Origin: Mucilaginibacter gossypii
Lineage (GTDB): Bacteria; Bacteroidota; Bacteroidia; Sphingobacteriales; Sphingobacteriaceae
Assembly: GCF_900100945.1 (NCBI RefSeq)
Contig: NZ_FNCG01000005.1
Coordinates: 1-64,000, forward strand
Direction of reading: 5' to 3'
Length of the DNA stretch: 64,000 nucleotides
Below are positions 1 to 7,440 of the stretch, piece after piece (position 1 is the first letter of the stretch; the number at the start of each line of letters is the position of its first letter). The position numbers were made by a program, and so were the translations under genes. The notes under the pieces are model-generated. The model searched no databases, was not told the DNA's origin, and worked only from the letters and a program-made list of their open reading frames with translations.

Positions 1-305
1 GTTGTCCGGCTGAAAATGCCCAATGCTTTTTTTAAGATATCCCTTTCCTGCTCCACTTCTCGCAGACGTACCTTCATTCGTTCATATTCTTCTACCGATA
101 CAATCGGCGTTTCTGACCCTGGCGATTTCAGCGCCGATGATCCCGTTGTTTCTTTATAACGGCTTTTCCATTTGTGGATCAAATTCTCCCTGATCCCCAA
201 CGAAGCGGCCACGTCCACAACCGAACGACCACTAAAAACCATCTTCAATACATCCGACCTAAAATCCGCATCGTAAACACGGCGGCTTGACTTTTTCTTG
301 TCCAT
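1..305 (-). CDS. IS3-family transposase OrfA, partial (runs off left edge)
   Basis: About 101 codons are visible from an ATG at 305; the 3' end lies outside the window. The N-terminus is Lys/Arg-rich and is followed by a helix-turn-helix (VVDVAASLGIRENLIHKWK, about residues 34-52) and then a heptad-like stretch (EEYERMKVRLREVEQERDIL). That is the architecture of IS3-family OrfA proteins (IS_Tnp_1 type), which bind the element ends and are fused to OrfB by a -1 frameshift. A run of seven A on the coding strand (27-33, in the LKKA codons) looks like the usual slippery site. OrfB and the far end are not in view, so it cannot be judged whether the element is intact. Confidence 0.85.
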   Translation of the reverse strand, partial: MDKKKSSRRVYDADFRSDVLKMVFSGRSVVDVAASLGIRENLIHKWKSRYKETTGSSALKSPGSETPIVSVEEYERMKVRLREVEQERDILKKALGIFSRT

Positions 306-356
306 TGATTTGCTAAGTTAAGCATCTCGACTGTCCGGCTTTACCGATGCATCTCA

Positions 357-386
357 ATTGCTTCGTCGTTCCTCCTCGCAATGACA
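357..386. repeat. Single arm of the CGTCATTGCGAGG palindromic repeat family
   Basis: The segment reads as one arm of the REP-like element seen complete at 18176-18260 and 27728-27809: ATTGCTTCGT, then a degenerate CGTTCCTC, then CTCGCAATGACA. The partner arm and the conserved spacer are missing on the IS side, so the copy is truncated close to the end of the IS3-type element. Confidence 0.6.
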
Positions 387-461
387 TGTTTTTTGTGTTC
401 CGGACACCCGTGACGACAACAACGGCATAGCTTTAAGCTTTCTGCATTCCGCTTTTAGCTT

Positions 462-1244
462 CTATTCTCCCTTAAACTCAGCCTTCCGTTTTTCCATAAA
501 GGCTGCTACGCCTTCTTTAAAATCTTTTGTGCCGAAGCATTTGCCAAACTCGGTTATTTCAGTTTCATAGCCATTAATACCATCGGTATAAGCGGCATTG
601 ATACTGCGGATGGCTGCCGCGAGGGCTAAAGGGGCACGGGATAATATTTTATTCAGGATCTCTTCGGCTTTAGTTAATAGTTCTTCGGGGTTAACTACGT
701 GGGTAACCAGGCCATATTGCAGGGCATCACCCGCGGTGATCATATCTGCGGTCAGGATCATTTCCATCGCTTTGCCTTTACCAACCAGTTGGGTAAGGCG
801 CTGTGTACCACCATAACCAGGAATCAGTCCCAAAGTAACTTCAGGCAGGCCCATTTTAGCATTGTCAGATGCTATGCGGATGTGGCAAGCCATGGCCAGT
901 TCGAGCCCTCCGCCCAAAGCAAACCCATTTACCGCTGCTATTACAGGCTTGCTGCCGTTAGCTATTAAATCAAAAACTGCGCTGTGGCCAGTACGCGAAA
1001 GCTGTGCGCCTCCTTCAATATTCAGCGCTGCAAACTCACTGATATCAGCCCCGGCAACAAATGCTTTTGGTCCGGCTCCGGTAATGATGATACCACCTAC
1101 CTCCGGATTTTGGAAAGCTTCAGTAAAAGCGCTATGCAGTTCGGCCAGCGTATCTTTATTAAGAGCGTTCAGTTTGCTTTCGCGGTTAATGGTGATTTGT
1201 TGAACGCGGCCCTTGTTTGCTATCAGTAAATTTTGAAATTCCAT
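462..1244 (-). CDS. Enoyl-CoA hydratase/isomerase (crotonase family)
   Basis: 260 residues, full length for the family. The oxyanion-hole segment AGAD is at residues 64-67 and the second, GGGLELA, at 111-117. Both catalytic glutamates of true hydratases are present (E115 in GLELAMAC and E135 in LPEVTLGLIPG), so this is likely an active 2-trans-enoyl-CoA hydratase for beta-oxidation or amino-acid degradation. It starts 5 bases downstream of a B12-binding mutase subunit on the same strand, which suggests a branched-chain or propionate-type CoA pathway. The exact substrate cannot be read from the sequence. Confidence 0.93.
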   Translation of the reverse strand: MEFQNLLIANKGRVQQITINRESKLNALNKDTLAELHSAFTEAFQNPEVGGIIITGAGPKAFVAGADISEFAALNIEGGAQLSRTGHSAVFDLIANGSKPVIAAVNGFALGGGLELAMACHIRIASDNAKMGLPEVTLGLIPGYGGTQRLTQLVGKGKAMEMILTADMITAGDALQYGLVTHVVNPEELLTKAEEILNKILSRAPLALAAAIRSINAAYTDGINGYETEITEFGKCFGTKDFKEGVAAFMEKRKAEFKGE

Positions 1245-1249
1245 AGGTA

Positions 1250-1669
1250 TTAGAAATTGCGGTGTTCATGTACCCAACCGGTTATATATTTTACAATATC
1301 CTGCGTACTGGTGCCGGGCGGAAAAAGCTCGCCAACGCCCAGTTTTTGCAACTCGAGCATATCTTCATGCGGAATAATACCACCGCCAGTAACCAAAACA
1401 TCATCCATTTTTTTCTCTTTAATGAGATTAATGATGCGCGGAAATACCGTCATGTGCGCACCCGAAAGTATAGAAATGCCAATGGCGTCAACATCCTCCT
1501 GCAGGGCGGTGTTTACCACCATTTCGGGGGTTTGGCGTAGCCCGGTATAAATAACTTCCATACCTGCATCGCGCAGCGAAGTGGCAATAATGCGCGCGCC
1601 GCGGTCATGGCCATCGAGCCCTACTTTGGCAACTAAAACACGGATTGGTCGGTTAAAGGTATTACTCAT
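1250..1669 (-). CDS. Cobalamin-binding small subunit of a methylmalonyl-CoA-type mutase
   Basis: 139 residues consisting only of the B12-binding Rossmann-like domain. The base-off signature is complete: D19-G20-H21-D22-R23-G24 (DxHxxG, His21 the lower cobalt ligand), S66-I67-L68 and the GGG at 95-97. Acyl-CoA mutases of the two-chain type (isobutyryl-CoA mutase, archaeal MCM) carry this domain as a separate chain. The large catalytic subunit is not in the window, so methylmalonyl-CoA as the substrate is inference. It is transcribed with the crotonase gene downstream (5-base gap). Confidence 0.88.
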   Translation of the reverse strand: MSNTFNRPIRVLVAKVGLDGHDRGARIIATSLRDAGMEVIYTGLRQTPEMVVNTALQEDVDAIGISILSGAHMTVFPRIINLIKEKKMDDVLVTGGGIIPHEDMLELQKLGVGELFPPGTSTQDIVKYITGWVHEHRNF

Positions 1670-1758
1670 GAATAACCTATTGGTTTTTGTAAAAGTAATA
1701 AGAAAATTATGGAAGTTGTTTGTGTTTATTATAGGCTGTTAAAACGATAGTTTTTGAA

Positions 1759-1859
1759 TGTAGAGACGCATAATTGCATCTCACACTTGCAATTTACGGC
1801 AGCTGAGGTGCTTTTGAAATCGGCTTGTCCTTCAGGAGACGCAATTATGCATCCCTACA
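1759..1859. repeat. Interspersed inverted repeat, GTAGAGACGCATAATTGC family
   Basis: Two 24-base arms (1759-1782 and 1836-1859) are inverted copies with three mismatches, separated by 53 bases. The core is GAGACGCATAATTGC. A single arm of the same family recurs at 56191-56214. It lies in the gene-free stretch 1670-2313, where no coding sequence was recognised. Confidence 0.8.
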
Positions 1860-2042
1860 ATTTTTCTCATTTTTAAGCAAGTTCTTTATAATGGCTTGAT
1901 CTTAAGTTGGTTTTTTGGTCGATTTATAAATATGGGCGTTGCCTGCGGCCCGTGCTATCCACTCATACTACACGGGCATTAGCCACAAGGCCGGTATCCG
2001 CTCCTATCACTAACGCGGCAACGCACACCATCGCTATGTATC

Positions 2043-2253
2043 TTAGAACCTGTTTAAATTTGACGAATATCGTTTACAGGTAGATAAAACTTCATTGCCG
2101 TTGGTTTTAACCAACGGAATAAAGCATTCACAACAAGAGGGCTTCAGCCCAAATCCGCTTGCATAATTAGGCTAAAGCCAGGAGTTTTCGGCTCTTAATC
2201 CGTTGGTTAAAACCAACGGCAATTAATATTCTTCATTCTTAAACAGCTTCTTA
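2043..2253. repeat. MITE-like element with nested inverted repeats
   Basis: Outer imperfect inverted ends (2043-2057, TTAGAACCTGTTTAA; 2239-2253, TTAAACAGCTTCTTA) enclose an inner pair (2094-2119 and 2197-2223) in which each arm is itself a palindrome, CCGTTGGTTTTAACCAACGG or its TTAAAA variant. There is no ORF inside. About 210 bases with terminal inverted repeats and no coding capacity fits a MITE; the mobilising transposase is not in the window. Confidence 0.6.
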
Positions 2254-2268
2254 TACGTCATCATGGTT

Positions 2269-2303
2269 CTTTCCGAAAATTTCCCCTATTGTTATTCGGA
2301 AAG
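2269..2303 (-). terminator. Hairpin just downstream of xrtN
   Basis: A perfect 9-base stem (CTTTCCGAA 2269-2277; TTCGGAAAG 2295-2303) with a 17-base loop sits 10 bases past the xrtN stop. There is no clear T run on the leftward strand, so termination is plausible but not certain. Confidence 0.4.
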
Positions 2304-2313
2304 GCGACAAGTA

Positions 2314-3669
2314 TCATTGCTTAATAGCCGGCAGATTTTTCACCGCCTTTAACAATGCTGTCTCTGTAGCTGCGTTAACGTTTACCAGGTAAAACGGCTT
2401 GGCTCCTTTTGCTGCTGCCCATCGCCATTCAAACTCATTGATTGATTTCATGTTACCATTATCAAACCACCAGGCAGCATAAATCTTATCCTTTGCCTTG
2501 GTAAGCACTCCTAAATAAACCTGCCGACCGGCTATAAGCTCTTTTTTTATGTTACTGAAAACATAGCCGCTTCCCTGCCAGCAAATCATGGGGTCATGTT
2601 CGGGGCAATAAAATCGAGAGGGTTTCACATAAACCAGCGCACCGGTATTTTCAAATTTAATTACCCCGCTTTCCAATACCGATTTTTTATAACCGCGTAA
2701 GGATACGTTACTTACGCTTTTGTCCTCCAGGTCATCTATCGATTTGATGTTTATAGTTATTACAACTAACGCAACGGCCAATACAAGGTGTATCAGCGGA
2801 AAGCGCAGTTCATCCGGCGCCAGCCTGATGGTTTTATAAAACCGCGGGTCGATGTATGGTTTTTCGGTTCGTTTCAATACGAAAGAAGAAAGGAACAATA
2901 AAGGCAATACCACGTAAATGAGCAGGCAGATAATCCCGGTCAGGTCATGCATCGTTGTACCCGCCGGTATTTTAAAAAAAACCAGCAGCAGGATACGGCA
3001 AAGGTTGCACAGGATGTTTAACGCAAAAGTAAACACCAACAAAAACAAGATCCACACCAGGTGCAGTTGCTTTGCCGCCTGCCGCTGGTAATGAGCTATT
3101 ATAAACAGGCAGATCATGAACGAGGTGGCAAGCATATGCAAACCTGCGCAAGCCTGGTCCACAGAAAATTCGAAACCTTTAAACCGGATGATGTTGCCTG
3201 CAGCGTTGGCTTCCATTCCCATACTTGCAAACAGAGAGGCTGCTACTTCACTGAGCCAAATTCTTAAAGGGAAACTAAAAGTATTGCTGATATACTCAAA
3301 TGCCGGCGAAATGAGCAATAACAACAGGAACAATGCCAGGCTTATTTTTCCTTTTAAGTTCTCAAAGAAAAGCAGTGCAGAAAACAGCAAGGCCAGGAAC
3401 AAATTTGTTTTAACCGGAAAACAAACAGCAACTGTCGTAAAAACAATGGCCGGGACGAGGTGCCTTAGTGAAAGGCCCCCGCGCTTTACCTTGCAGATAT
3501 AAGGCAGCAGCGCCAGGCCAAGCACCATATTGGCATCCCACTTAAAATAAATGATACCTAACCTCGCTGCAATGCCAATGTATATTAACCAGCAACTACT
3601 GGTGATTAGCCTGCTGCCGGTTAATTTAAATGAGATATGCTCCTGCAAATTATAGCTCCGGCTGAACAT
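2314..3669 (-). CDS. xrtN: Exosortase XrtN with fused C-terminal EpsI-like domain
   Basis: 451 residues. The first 265 or so are multi-pass membrane and carry the exosortase catalytic triad: Cys174 (in DQACAGLHML), Arg225 (in CNLCRILLL) and His241 (in TTMHDLTG). Exosortases are predicted to cleave and anchor proteins bearing a short C-terminal motif, a membrane helix and a basic tail. One more membrane helix (about 290-307) leads to an extracytoplasmic region of about 140 residues with FYCPEHDPMICWQGSGY (353-369), which resembles the His/Pro-Cys-Gly core of EpsI proteins; the EpsI assignment is inference. The start overlaps the upstream VIT gene by 20 bases, so the two are translationally linked and that protein is the obvious substrate. 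A later start would remove the first helix, so this ATG is kept. Confidence 0.9.
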   Translation of the reverse strand: MFSRSYNLQEHISFKLTGSRLITSSCWLIYIGIAARLGIIYFKWDANMVLGLALLPYICKVKRGGLSLRHLVPAIVFTTVAVCFPVKTNLFLALLFSALLFFENLKGKISLALFLLLLLISPAFEYISNTFSFPLRIWLSEVAASLFASMGMEANAAGNIIRFKGFEFSVDQACAGLHMLATSFMICLFIIAHYQRQAAKQLHLVWILFLLVFTFALNILCNLCRILLLVFFKIPAGTTMHDLTGIICLLIYVVLPLLFLSSFVLKRTEKPYIDPRFYKTIRLAPDELRFPLIHLVLAVALVVITINIKSIDDLEDKSVSNVSLRGYKKSVLESGVIKFENTGALVYVKPSRFYCPEHDPMICWQGSGYVFSNIKKELIAGRQVYLGVLTKAKDKIYAAWWFDNGNMKSINEFEWRWAAAKGAKPFYLVNVNAATETALLKAVKNLPAIKQ

Positions 3670-6157
3670 GCTTGCTCTTGTATACTAAGAAATTTATCAC
3701 CGCTATTACAACCAGGATCAACAACCACTCACTGGGTTCGGGTACTGCGCCCGATGATTTTGCAGAAGCGTTTTGAAGGCTGTTCTTATTTTCATCAATC
3801 CCGAAGCGTTCATAATCTTTTTGAGTTTCGAGTACAATAAGGCTCGAAACAGGCGAGGCTATAAAAGCCTGGTTAGCCTCATCGATAATATCCGGCTGCA
3901 CATAGGTTTTATCAAAATAATGCGGACCAACCTTTTTCATAATATCGTTATAAGCAAACAGGCGCAGCAGGTGGTCAGGCGCATTGCCTGCTTTTAAAGT
4001 ATCGCCAGTTTGTTCAATAACTAAGCCCGATTGAGCGAGCACAACATGGGTTGAATCTTCCTGCGAATGGCTAAATTCATTTTTCGCAAGCCTGCTTTGC
4101 AGCATTGCCATATCACCCTCATTATAAGTAAATACCCGCATCTCTTTCAATGCCTTTAAATAAGGCGTTAGGTTGGTGCCGATATTGTATAACTGCAATT
4201 GTTTTGCACCCGGCAGATAGCTGGTTAACGCTTTGCCAAACTCCGATTCGTCAAGATCGCGCAGGTTAGGAGAGGTTTCGGCGCATTTGGTAATCAGCAA
4301 TGAACTTTCGGGGTGTTTGATCTCATTAACCGGGAATATACTGAAGTTGAGTTTGCCCATCCTGCTGTAAACGCTTCCGAGGTTATCTTCAGTTAATGTT
4401 TCCAGCTTGCCATCGTAATAGTAAACTTTTTTGGTTTTGATGGCCGGCCAAAGCTCGTCCAGTTCGCTGGCCGACCAGCTTGCATTAAGGTCGAGGTAGA
4501 CGGCTTCAGGGTTAAAGTTTGTGGTTTGAGGCACATAATCTTTCAGCTGATAGCCTTTACCTGCAAATGCGAACGGCATATCGGCAAGCGGCGGGGCTTT
4601 AAACGTGATCTGTTCATCCGGTTGATAAGGCCGGTCGGCAGTGTAAACGCCCTCGCTGATCTCATCAAAGTTTGGCATGTTGAGGCCTGCGGGCTTCTTC
4701 GAAAAAGATACCTGGATGGCTTCGGTTGCGTCTTCGGGCGATGGGCCATCGAAATAACTGCTTTCATAGGTAAGCATATCACCTTGCTTGCGCAGCGGAC
4801 TGGTGATCCCCACCCTGAATTTGCGGTTTTCTTCGGGCGTACATGGAAAAATTCGTGCCGTTACTGTATTGCCCTCCTGCCAGTGAATTACCGATGGGTC
4901 ATGCTGTTCAACACCCACAATCTCACGATAAGCCGATTCGGCTTTACCTTTAGTGGTTAATCTTGATTGCTGTTCTTTACCGTCTATCCATAATGATAAA
5001 GAACTAACAACCGAACCCTCCGGAACATGGAATGTATAAATGGCTTCTTGTTTGCCCGCCCAGGCCCGTACTCCTCCTTTTTCGGTGTTATGTACGGTTA
5101 GTGTTTTTTCGGTATAGGCTAAGCGGTATTCCGGAAAGATTTTAACATTGGTGATCACGTTAGCCGTTTTTAGCTTATCCCCGCTCCAAAGCCGCTCCTG
5201 TGCCTGGTGCCGTGAATCATACATGGCTTCCAATATTTTTATGCGCTCGGCTTCGTCAAGGTTTAAGTCGCCGCCAAACAGGCTTGCTATCACTATAAAA
5301 GGATCATGCTGCTTGGGTTCATCAAATGATGCTTTACGCCAGCCGCCCCAAAACCAACTGTCGTTAAGGTTTGCGGTTGTGTACACAATGCCGGCTTTAA
5401 TGATTCGTTGTGCTATGGTGCTTTTAGGAATAGTTTGGCTGATAACTACCCAGGTTGGCAGCTTGCCTTCAGACAGTGTATTGTGATTGATAGAAAGGTT
5501 AACCTGGTTATTGATACTTTTCCATTGCCATATAAATATGCTGCATGCGATGACGGGTACTAAGAGGCCGGCCCCAAGCGCCATTTTTAAGGACTTGCTG
5601 CCCCTTACTGTTTTTTTAACGGTGATAAACGTTACTATAGCCAAACCCATCGGCACAAAAACATGCAGCGAAAGCCCCAGCGCGATAGCTGCAAAAATGC
5701 CGATGAGATACATGGAGGTAAGATATACGCTGTAGTAAATAAAAAGCAGGAAAGCCATCCCCAGGAAAAATGTCACCACGTGTTTCATTTTTGAACTGAG
5801 CTCATTCATAAATACAGAAAGTATAATGCTGATTGTGGAGATACAGATAACAACCGACAGCCAGGTAACCGAAGTGTTGAAAACAGGGATGCTCAGGTTA
5901 AGTGCGAACGCGCTGATGAACCAAAGTGCCAGGAGGAGCACCCAATAATGTAAGCGTCTGAATCCTTTATATATCACCACAAAGAAAAACACAAGTGAGG
6001 CGGAGTAATTGAAGCAAAAAGCACCAAAAGCAGTTCCTTCGGTAAGTTCAAAAAGGCCGGACCCCTCCATAAGGAAGAATCCGGCAGATATAGTGATTAG
6101 GATTAGGCCAAGTTTAACAACACTATCTTCAAATAAAATTGCTTTAAGGTTTTTCAT
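3650..6157 (-). CDS. XrtN-system VIT-domain membrane protein with VPEP sorting tail
   Basis: 835 residues. About seven hydrophobic helices fill residues 11-211. They are followed by an extracytoplasmic region containing a VIT-type domain at about 345-455 (YTEKTLTVHN, AIYTFHVPEG, ESAYREIVG, RIFPCTPEENRKFRVG), as in inter-alpha-trypsin inhibitor heavy chains. The C-terminus is a classic exosortase tripartite signal: VPEP (about 805-808), the hydrophobic helix WLLILVVIAVINFLV, then a short tail with Lys and His. No von Willebrand A domain with an intact MIDAS was recognised after the VIT domain. It is immediately upstream of, and overlaps, xrtN. The family is known from genome surveys as the dedicated partner of XrtN; its physiological role is not known to me. 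Confidence 0.88.
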   Translation of the reverse strand: MKNLKAILFEDSVVKLGLILITISAGFFLMEGSGLFELTEGTAFGAFCFNYSASLVFFFVVIYKGFRRLHYWVLLLALWFISAFALNLSIPVFNTSVTWLSVVICISTISIILSVFMNELSSKMKHVVTFFLGMAFLLFIYYSVYLTSMYLIGIFAAIALGLSLHVFVPMGLAIVTFITVKKTVRGSKSLKMALGAGLLVPVIACSIFIWQWKSINNQVNLSINHNTLSEGKLPTWVVISQTIPKSTIAQRIIKAGIVYTTANLNDSWFWGGWRKASFDEPKQHDPFIVIASLFGGDLNLDEAERIKILEAMYDSRHQAQERLWSGDKLKTANVITNVKIFPEYRLAYTEKTLTVHNTEKGGVRAWAGKQEAIYTFHVPEGSVVSSLSLWIDGKEQQSRLTTKGKAESAYREIVGVEQHDPSVIHWQEGNTVTARIFPCTPEENRKFRVGITSPLRKQGDMLTYESSYFDGPSPEDATEAIQVSFSKKPAGLNMPNFDEISEGVYTADRPYQPDEQITFKAPPLADMPFAFAGKGYQLKDYVPQTTNFNPEAVYLDLNASWSASELDELWPAIKTKKVYYYDGKLETLTEDNLGSVYSRMGKLNFSIFPVNEIKHPESSLLITKCAETSPNLRDLDESEFGKALTSYLPGAKQLQLYNIGTNLTPYLKALKEMRVFTYNEGDMAMLQSRLAKNEFSHSQEDSTHVVLAQSGLVIEQTGDTLKAGNAPDHLLRLFAYNDIMKKVGPHYFDKTYVQPDIIDEANQAFIASPVSSLIVLETQKDYERFGIDENKNSLQNASAKSSGAVPEPSEWLLILVVIAVINFLVYKSKHVQPEL

Positions 6158-6175
6158 ATTTTATAAATTAAAAGT

Positions 6176-6192
6176 ACTTTGTATTTCAAAGT
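6176..6192. promoter_or_regulatory. Operator-like palindrome ACTTTG-N5-CAAAGT upstream of the VIT gene
   Basis: A perfect 6-base inverted repeat (6176-6181, 6187-6192) lies 18 bases before the ATG at 6157. It is embedded in AAAAGTACTTTGT, which is shared with 7133-7149 in front of the regulator operon. No good -33 box could be found here, so an internal promoter is uncertain. Confidence 0.6.
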
Positions 6193-6208
6193 TTATAGAT
6201 AAAAAAAA

Positions 6209-6511
6209 TTACAGTTTTTGTTGTTTGATCAAATTTTCGAGGGCAAGGAGGTGCAATTTGAAGGCGGCCCGGCCTTTTTCGGATGCCAGGTAACGTGTAT
6301 TGGGTTTGCGGCCGATGAAAGTTTTCTCCACCTGGATGTATTCTTCCTTCTCCAGCGCTTTCAGGTGCGATGCCAGGTTACCGTCGGTAAGGTTAAGCAA
6401 TTCTTTAAGCGAGTTAAAGTCGTAACTTTCATTGGCAACCAATACGCTCATGATTTGCAGGCGGATGCGGTTTTCAAAGGCTTTATCAAACTGATCTAAT
6501 GATATCTTCAC
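6209..6511 (-). CDS. Winged-helix transcriptional regulator (HTH_34/ArsR-like)
   Basis: 100 residues. The N-terminal helix (FDKAFENRIRLQIMSVL), the recognition region (DFNSLKELLNLTDGNLASHLKALEKEEYI) and the wing (VEKTFIGRKPNTRYLASEKGR) match the small winged-helix regulators of the HTH_34 family. The start is GTG at 6511, overlapping the stop of the upstream membrane gene in a GTGA junction. No effector domain and no metal-binding cysteines are present. The two copies of ACTTTG-N5-CAAAGT upstream of this operon and of the next gene are the natural candidate binding sites; that link is inference. Confidence 0.85.
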   Translation of the reverse strand: MKISLDQFDKAFENRIRLQIMSVLVANESYDFNSLKELLNLTDGNLASHLKALEKEEYIQVEKTFIGRKPNTRYLASEKGRAAFKLHLLALENLIKQQKL

Positions 6512-7125
6512 TTATCGTATCTAAAATGCATTACTGTACCATAAATAATGTGGAGCAGACCGAAACCCACACTCCAAAAAATTAAGCCGTAGCCCGGCAT
6601 TATGGCACACAGCAAACCTAATAAAATCTCCAATATCCCCAAGCTCCTAATACCCGAATATGTATAATGACTGCCTGCAACTAACGACATGCCATAAAAT
6701 ATCAATGTAGCAGGGGCCACAACACCATAATAACCGCGATAAACAAGTATAAGAGTAAATAAACCGCCGCTTACCAGTGGGATTGCCATATTAATGAGCA
6801 GGCGTTTGCTGCCGGCGCTCCAAAATGGCTGACCATTTTTTTTAGCCTTGCGTACCGATAACCAGATCCCCGTGCCAATAGACAATACAAGCACCGCAAT
6901 TGCCACGATAAATAATTTTATGATCAGCAATTCTTCATTGTAAGTATGGCCCTCCCTGAGGGTAGTATACTCGCCCTGCAGCAAACTGTATCCTATGCCG
7001 GCACCGGCGAAGGCATAGATGCCCGCCATCACACCCGAAAGGCCGCTAAGCGAAATAAACTTGGCCGAACGCTCCATCAGGTCGCGGATGGAACTTAACT
7101 CTGCATGAATATCTTGTTCTTTCAT
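6508..7125 (-). CDS. Conserved membrane protein, four to five helices, co-operonic with HTH regulator
   Basis: 205 residues from the ATG at 7125. An upstream in-frame extension of 16 codons would read through the promoter, so it is not used. The soluble N-terminus MKEQDIHAELSSIRDLMERS precedes hydrophobic helices at about 28-45, 68-90, 112-131, 136-155 and 165-190. The pattern (acidic amphipathic N-terminus, then a membrane bundle encoded just before a winged-helix regulator) is common in Bacteroidota, but I do not recognise a function. Together with the HTH protein it may form a sensing or regulatory pair. Translation is coupled to the regulator through GTGA. Confidence 0.75.
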   Translation of the reverse strand: MKEQDIHAELSSIRDLMERSAKFISLSGLSGVMAGIYAFAGAGIGYSLLQGEYTTLREGHTYNEELLIIKLFIVAIAVLVLSIGTGIWLSVRKAKKNGQPFWSAGSKRLLINMAIPLVSGGLFTLILVYRGYYGVVAPATLIFYGMSLVAGSHYTYSGIRSLGILEILLGLLCAIMPGYGLIFWSVGFGLLHIIYGTVMHFRYDK

Positions 7126-7132
7126 CAAAAGT

Positions 7133-7174
7133 ACTTTGTTGTTCAAAGTTAAATATAAGATTTGATTTTGCAAG
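7133..7174 (-). promoter_or_regulatory. Bacteroidota-type promoter overlapped by ACTTTG-N5-CAAAGT operator
   Basis: On the minus strand, CTTG (7174-7171) is followed after exactly 19 bases by TAACTTTG (7151-7144), matching TTTG-N19-TAnnTTTG. The -7 box shares its last six bases with one arm of the inverted repeat ACTTTG-N5-CAAAGT (7133-7149). A protein bound there would cover the -7 box and the start point, which predicts repression. The ATG follows at 7125, so the leader is very short. Confidence 0.65.
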
Positions 7175-7215
7175 AGGGGGATTGAGTTTTCTCAAATTAT
7201 TTGCATCGCGCATAG

Positions 7216-7353
7216 TTAACTCACCCGGTCTGCCCTACGCTGGACCACCCTCTCTTCGCCTTCGGCGGAAAGAGGGCAGGGAAAAAAGAAAAACCCCTCT
7301 TTACGCTTGCGTAGAGAGGGGTGACAAGCGCAGCGATGTCGGGGGTGAGTTAA
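7216..7353. repeat. MITE-like element with 11-base perfect terminal inverted repeats
   Basis: The ends are TTAACTCACCC (7216-7226) and GGGTGAGTTAA (7343-7353). Inside are two strong hairpins: CCCTCT...AGAGGG (about 7248-7276) and ACCCCTCT...AGAGGGGT (about 7292-7322). There is no ORF. The end nearest 7174 lies close to the divergent promoter of the regulator operon. Confidence 0.7.
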
Positions 7354-7378
7354 TACAATGAGTTGTTTTAACTTTAAT

Positions 7379-7437
7379 TTTCAGTATTTATTGAAAGTTT
7401 AAAATATATTGTATATTTGTTTCAGAAAACACTGAAA
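7379..7437 (+). promoter_or_regulatory. Promoter with two TTTCA...TGAAA inverted repeats before the DCC gene
   Basis: ATTG (7390-7393) and TATATTTG (7412-7419) are 18 bases apart, close to the Bacteroidota consensus. Two similar inverted repeats bracket it: TTTCA-N8-TGAAA (7379-7396), covering the -33 box, and TTTCAG-N6-CTGAAA (7420-7437), covering the start point. The second ends three bases before the ATG at 7441. The layout suggests a repressor with two sites; its identity is unknown. Confidence 0.55.
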
Positions 7438-7440
7438 GTT

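Noticed and set aside
3116..3502. Plus-strand frames inside xrtN and polA regions
   Set aside because: They are antisense shadows of strongly recognised genes with no independent motifs.
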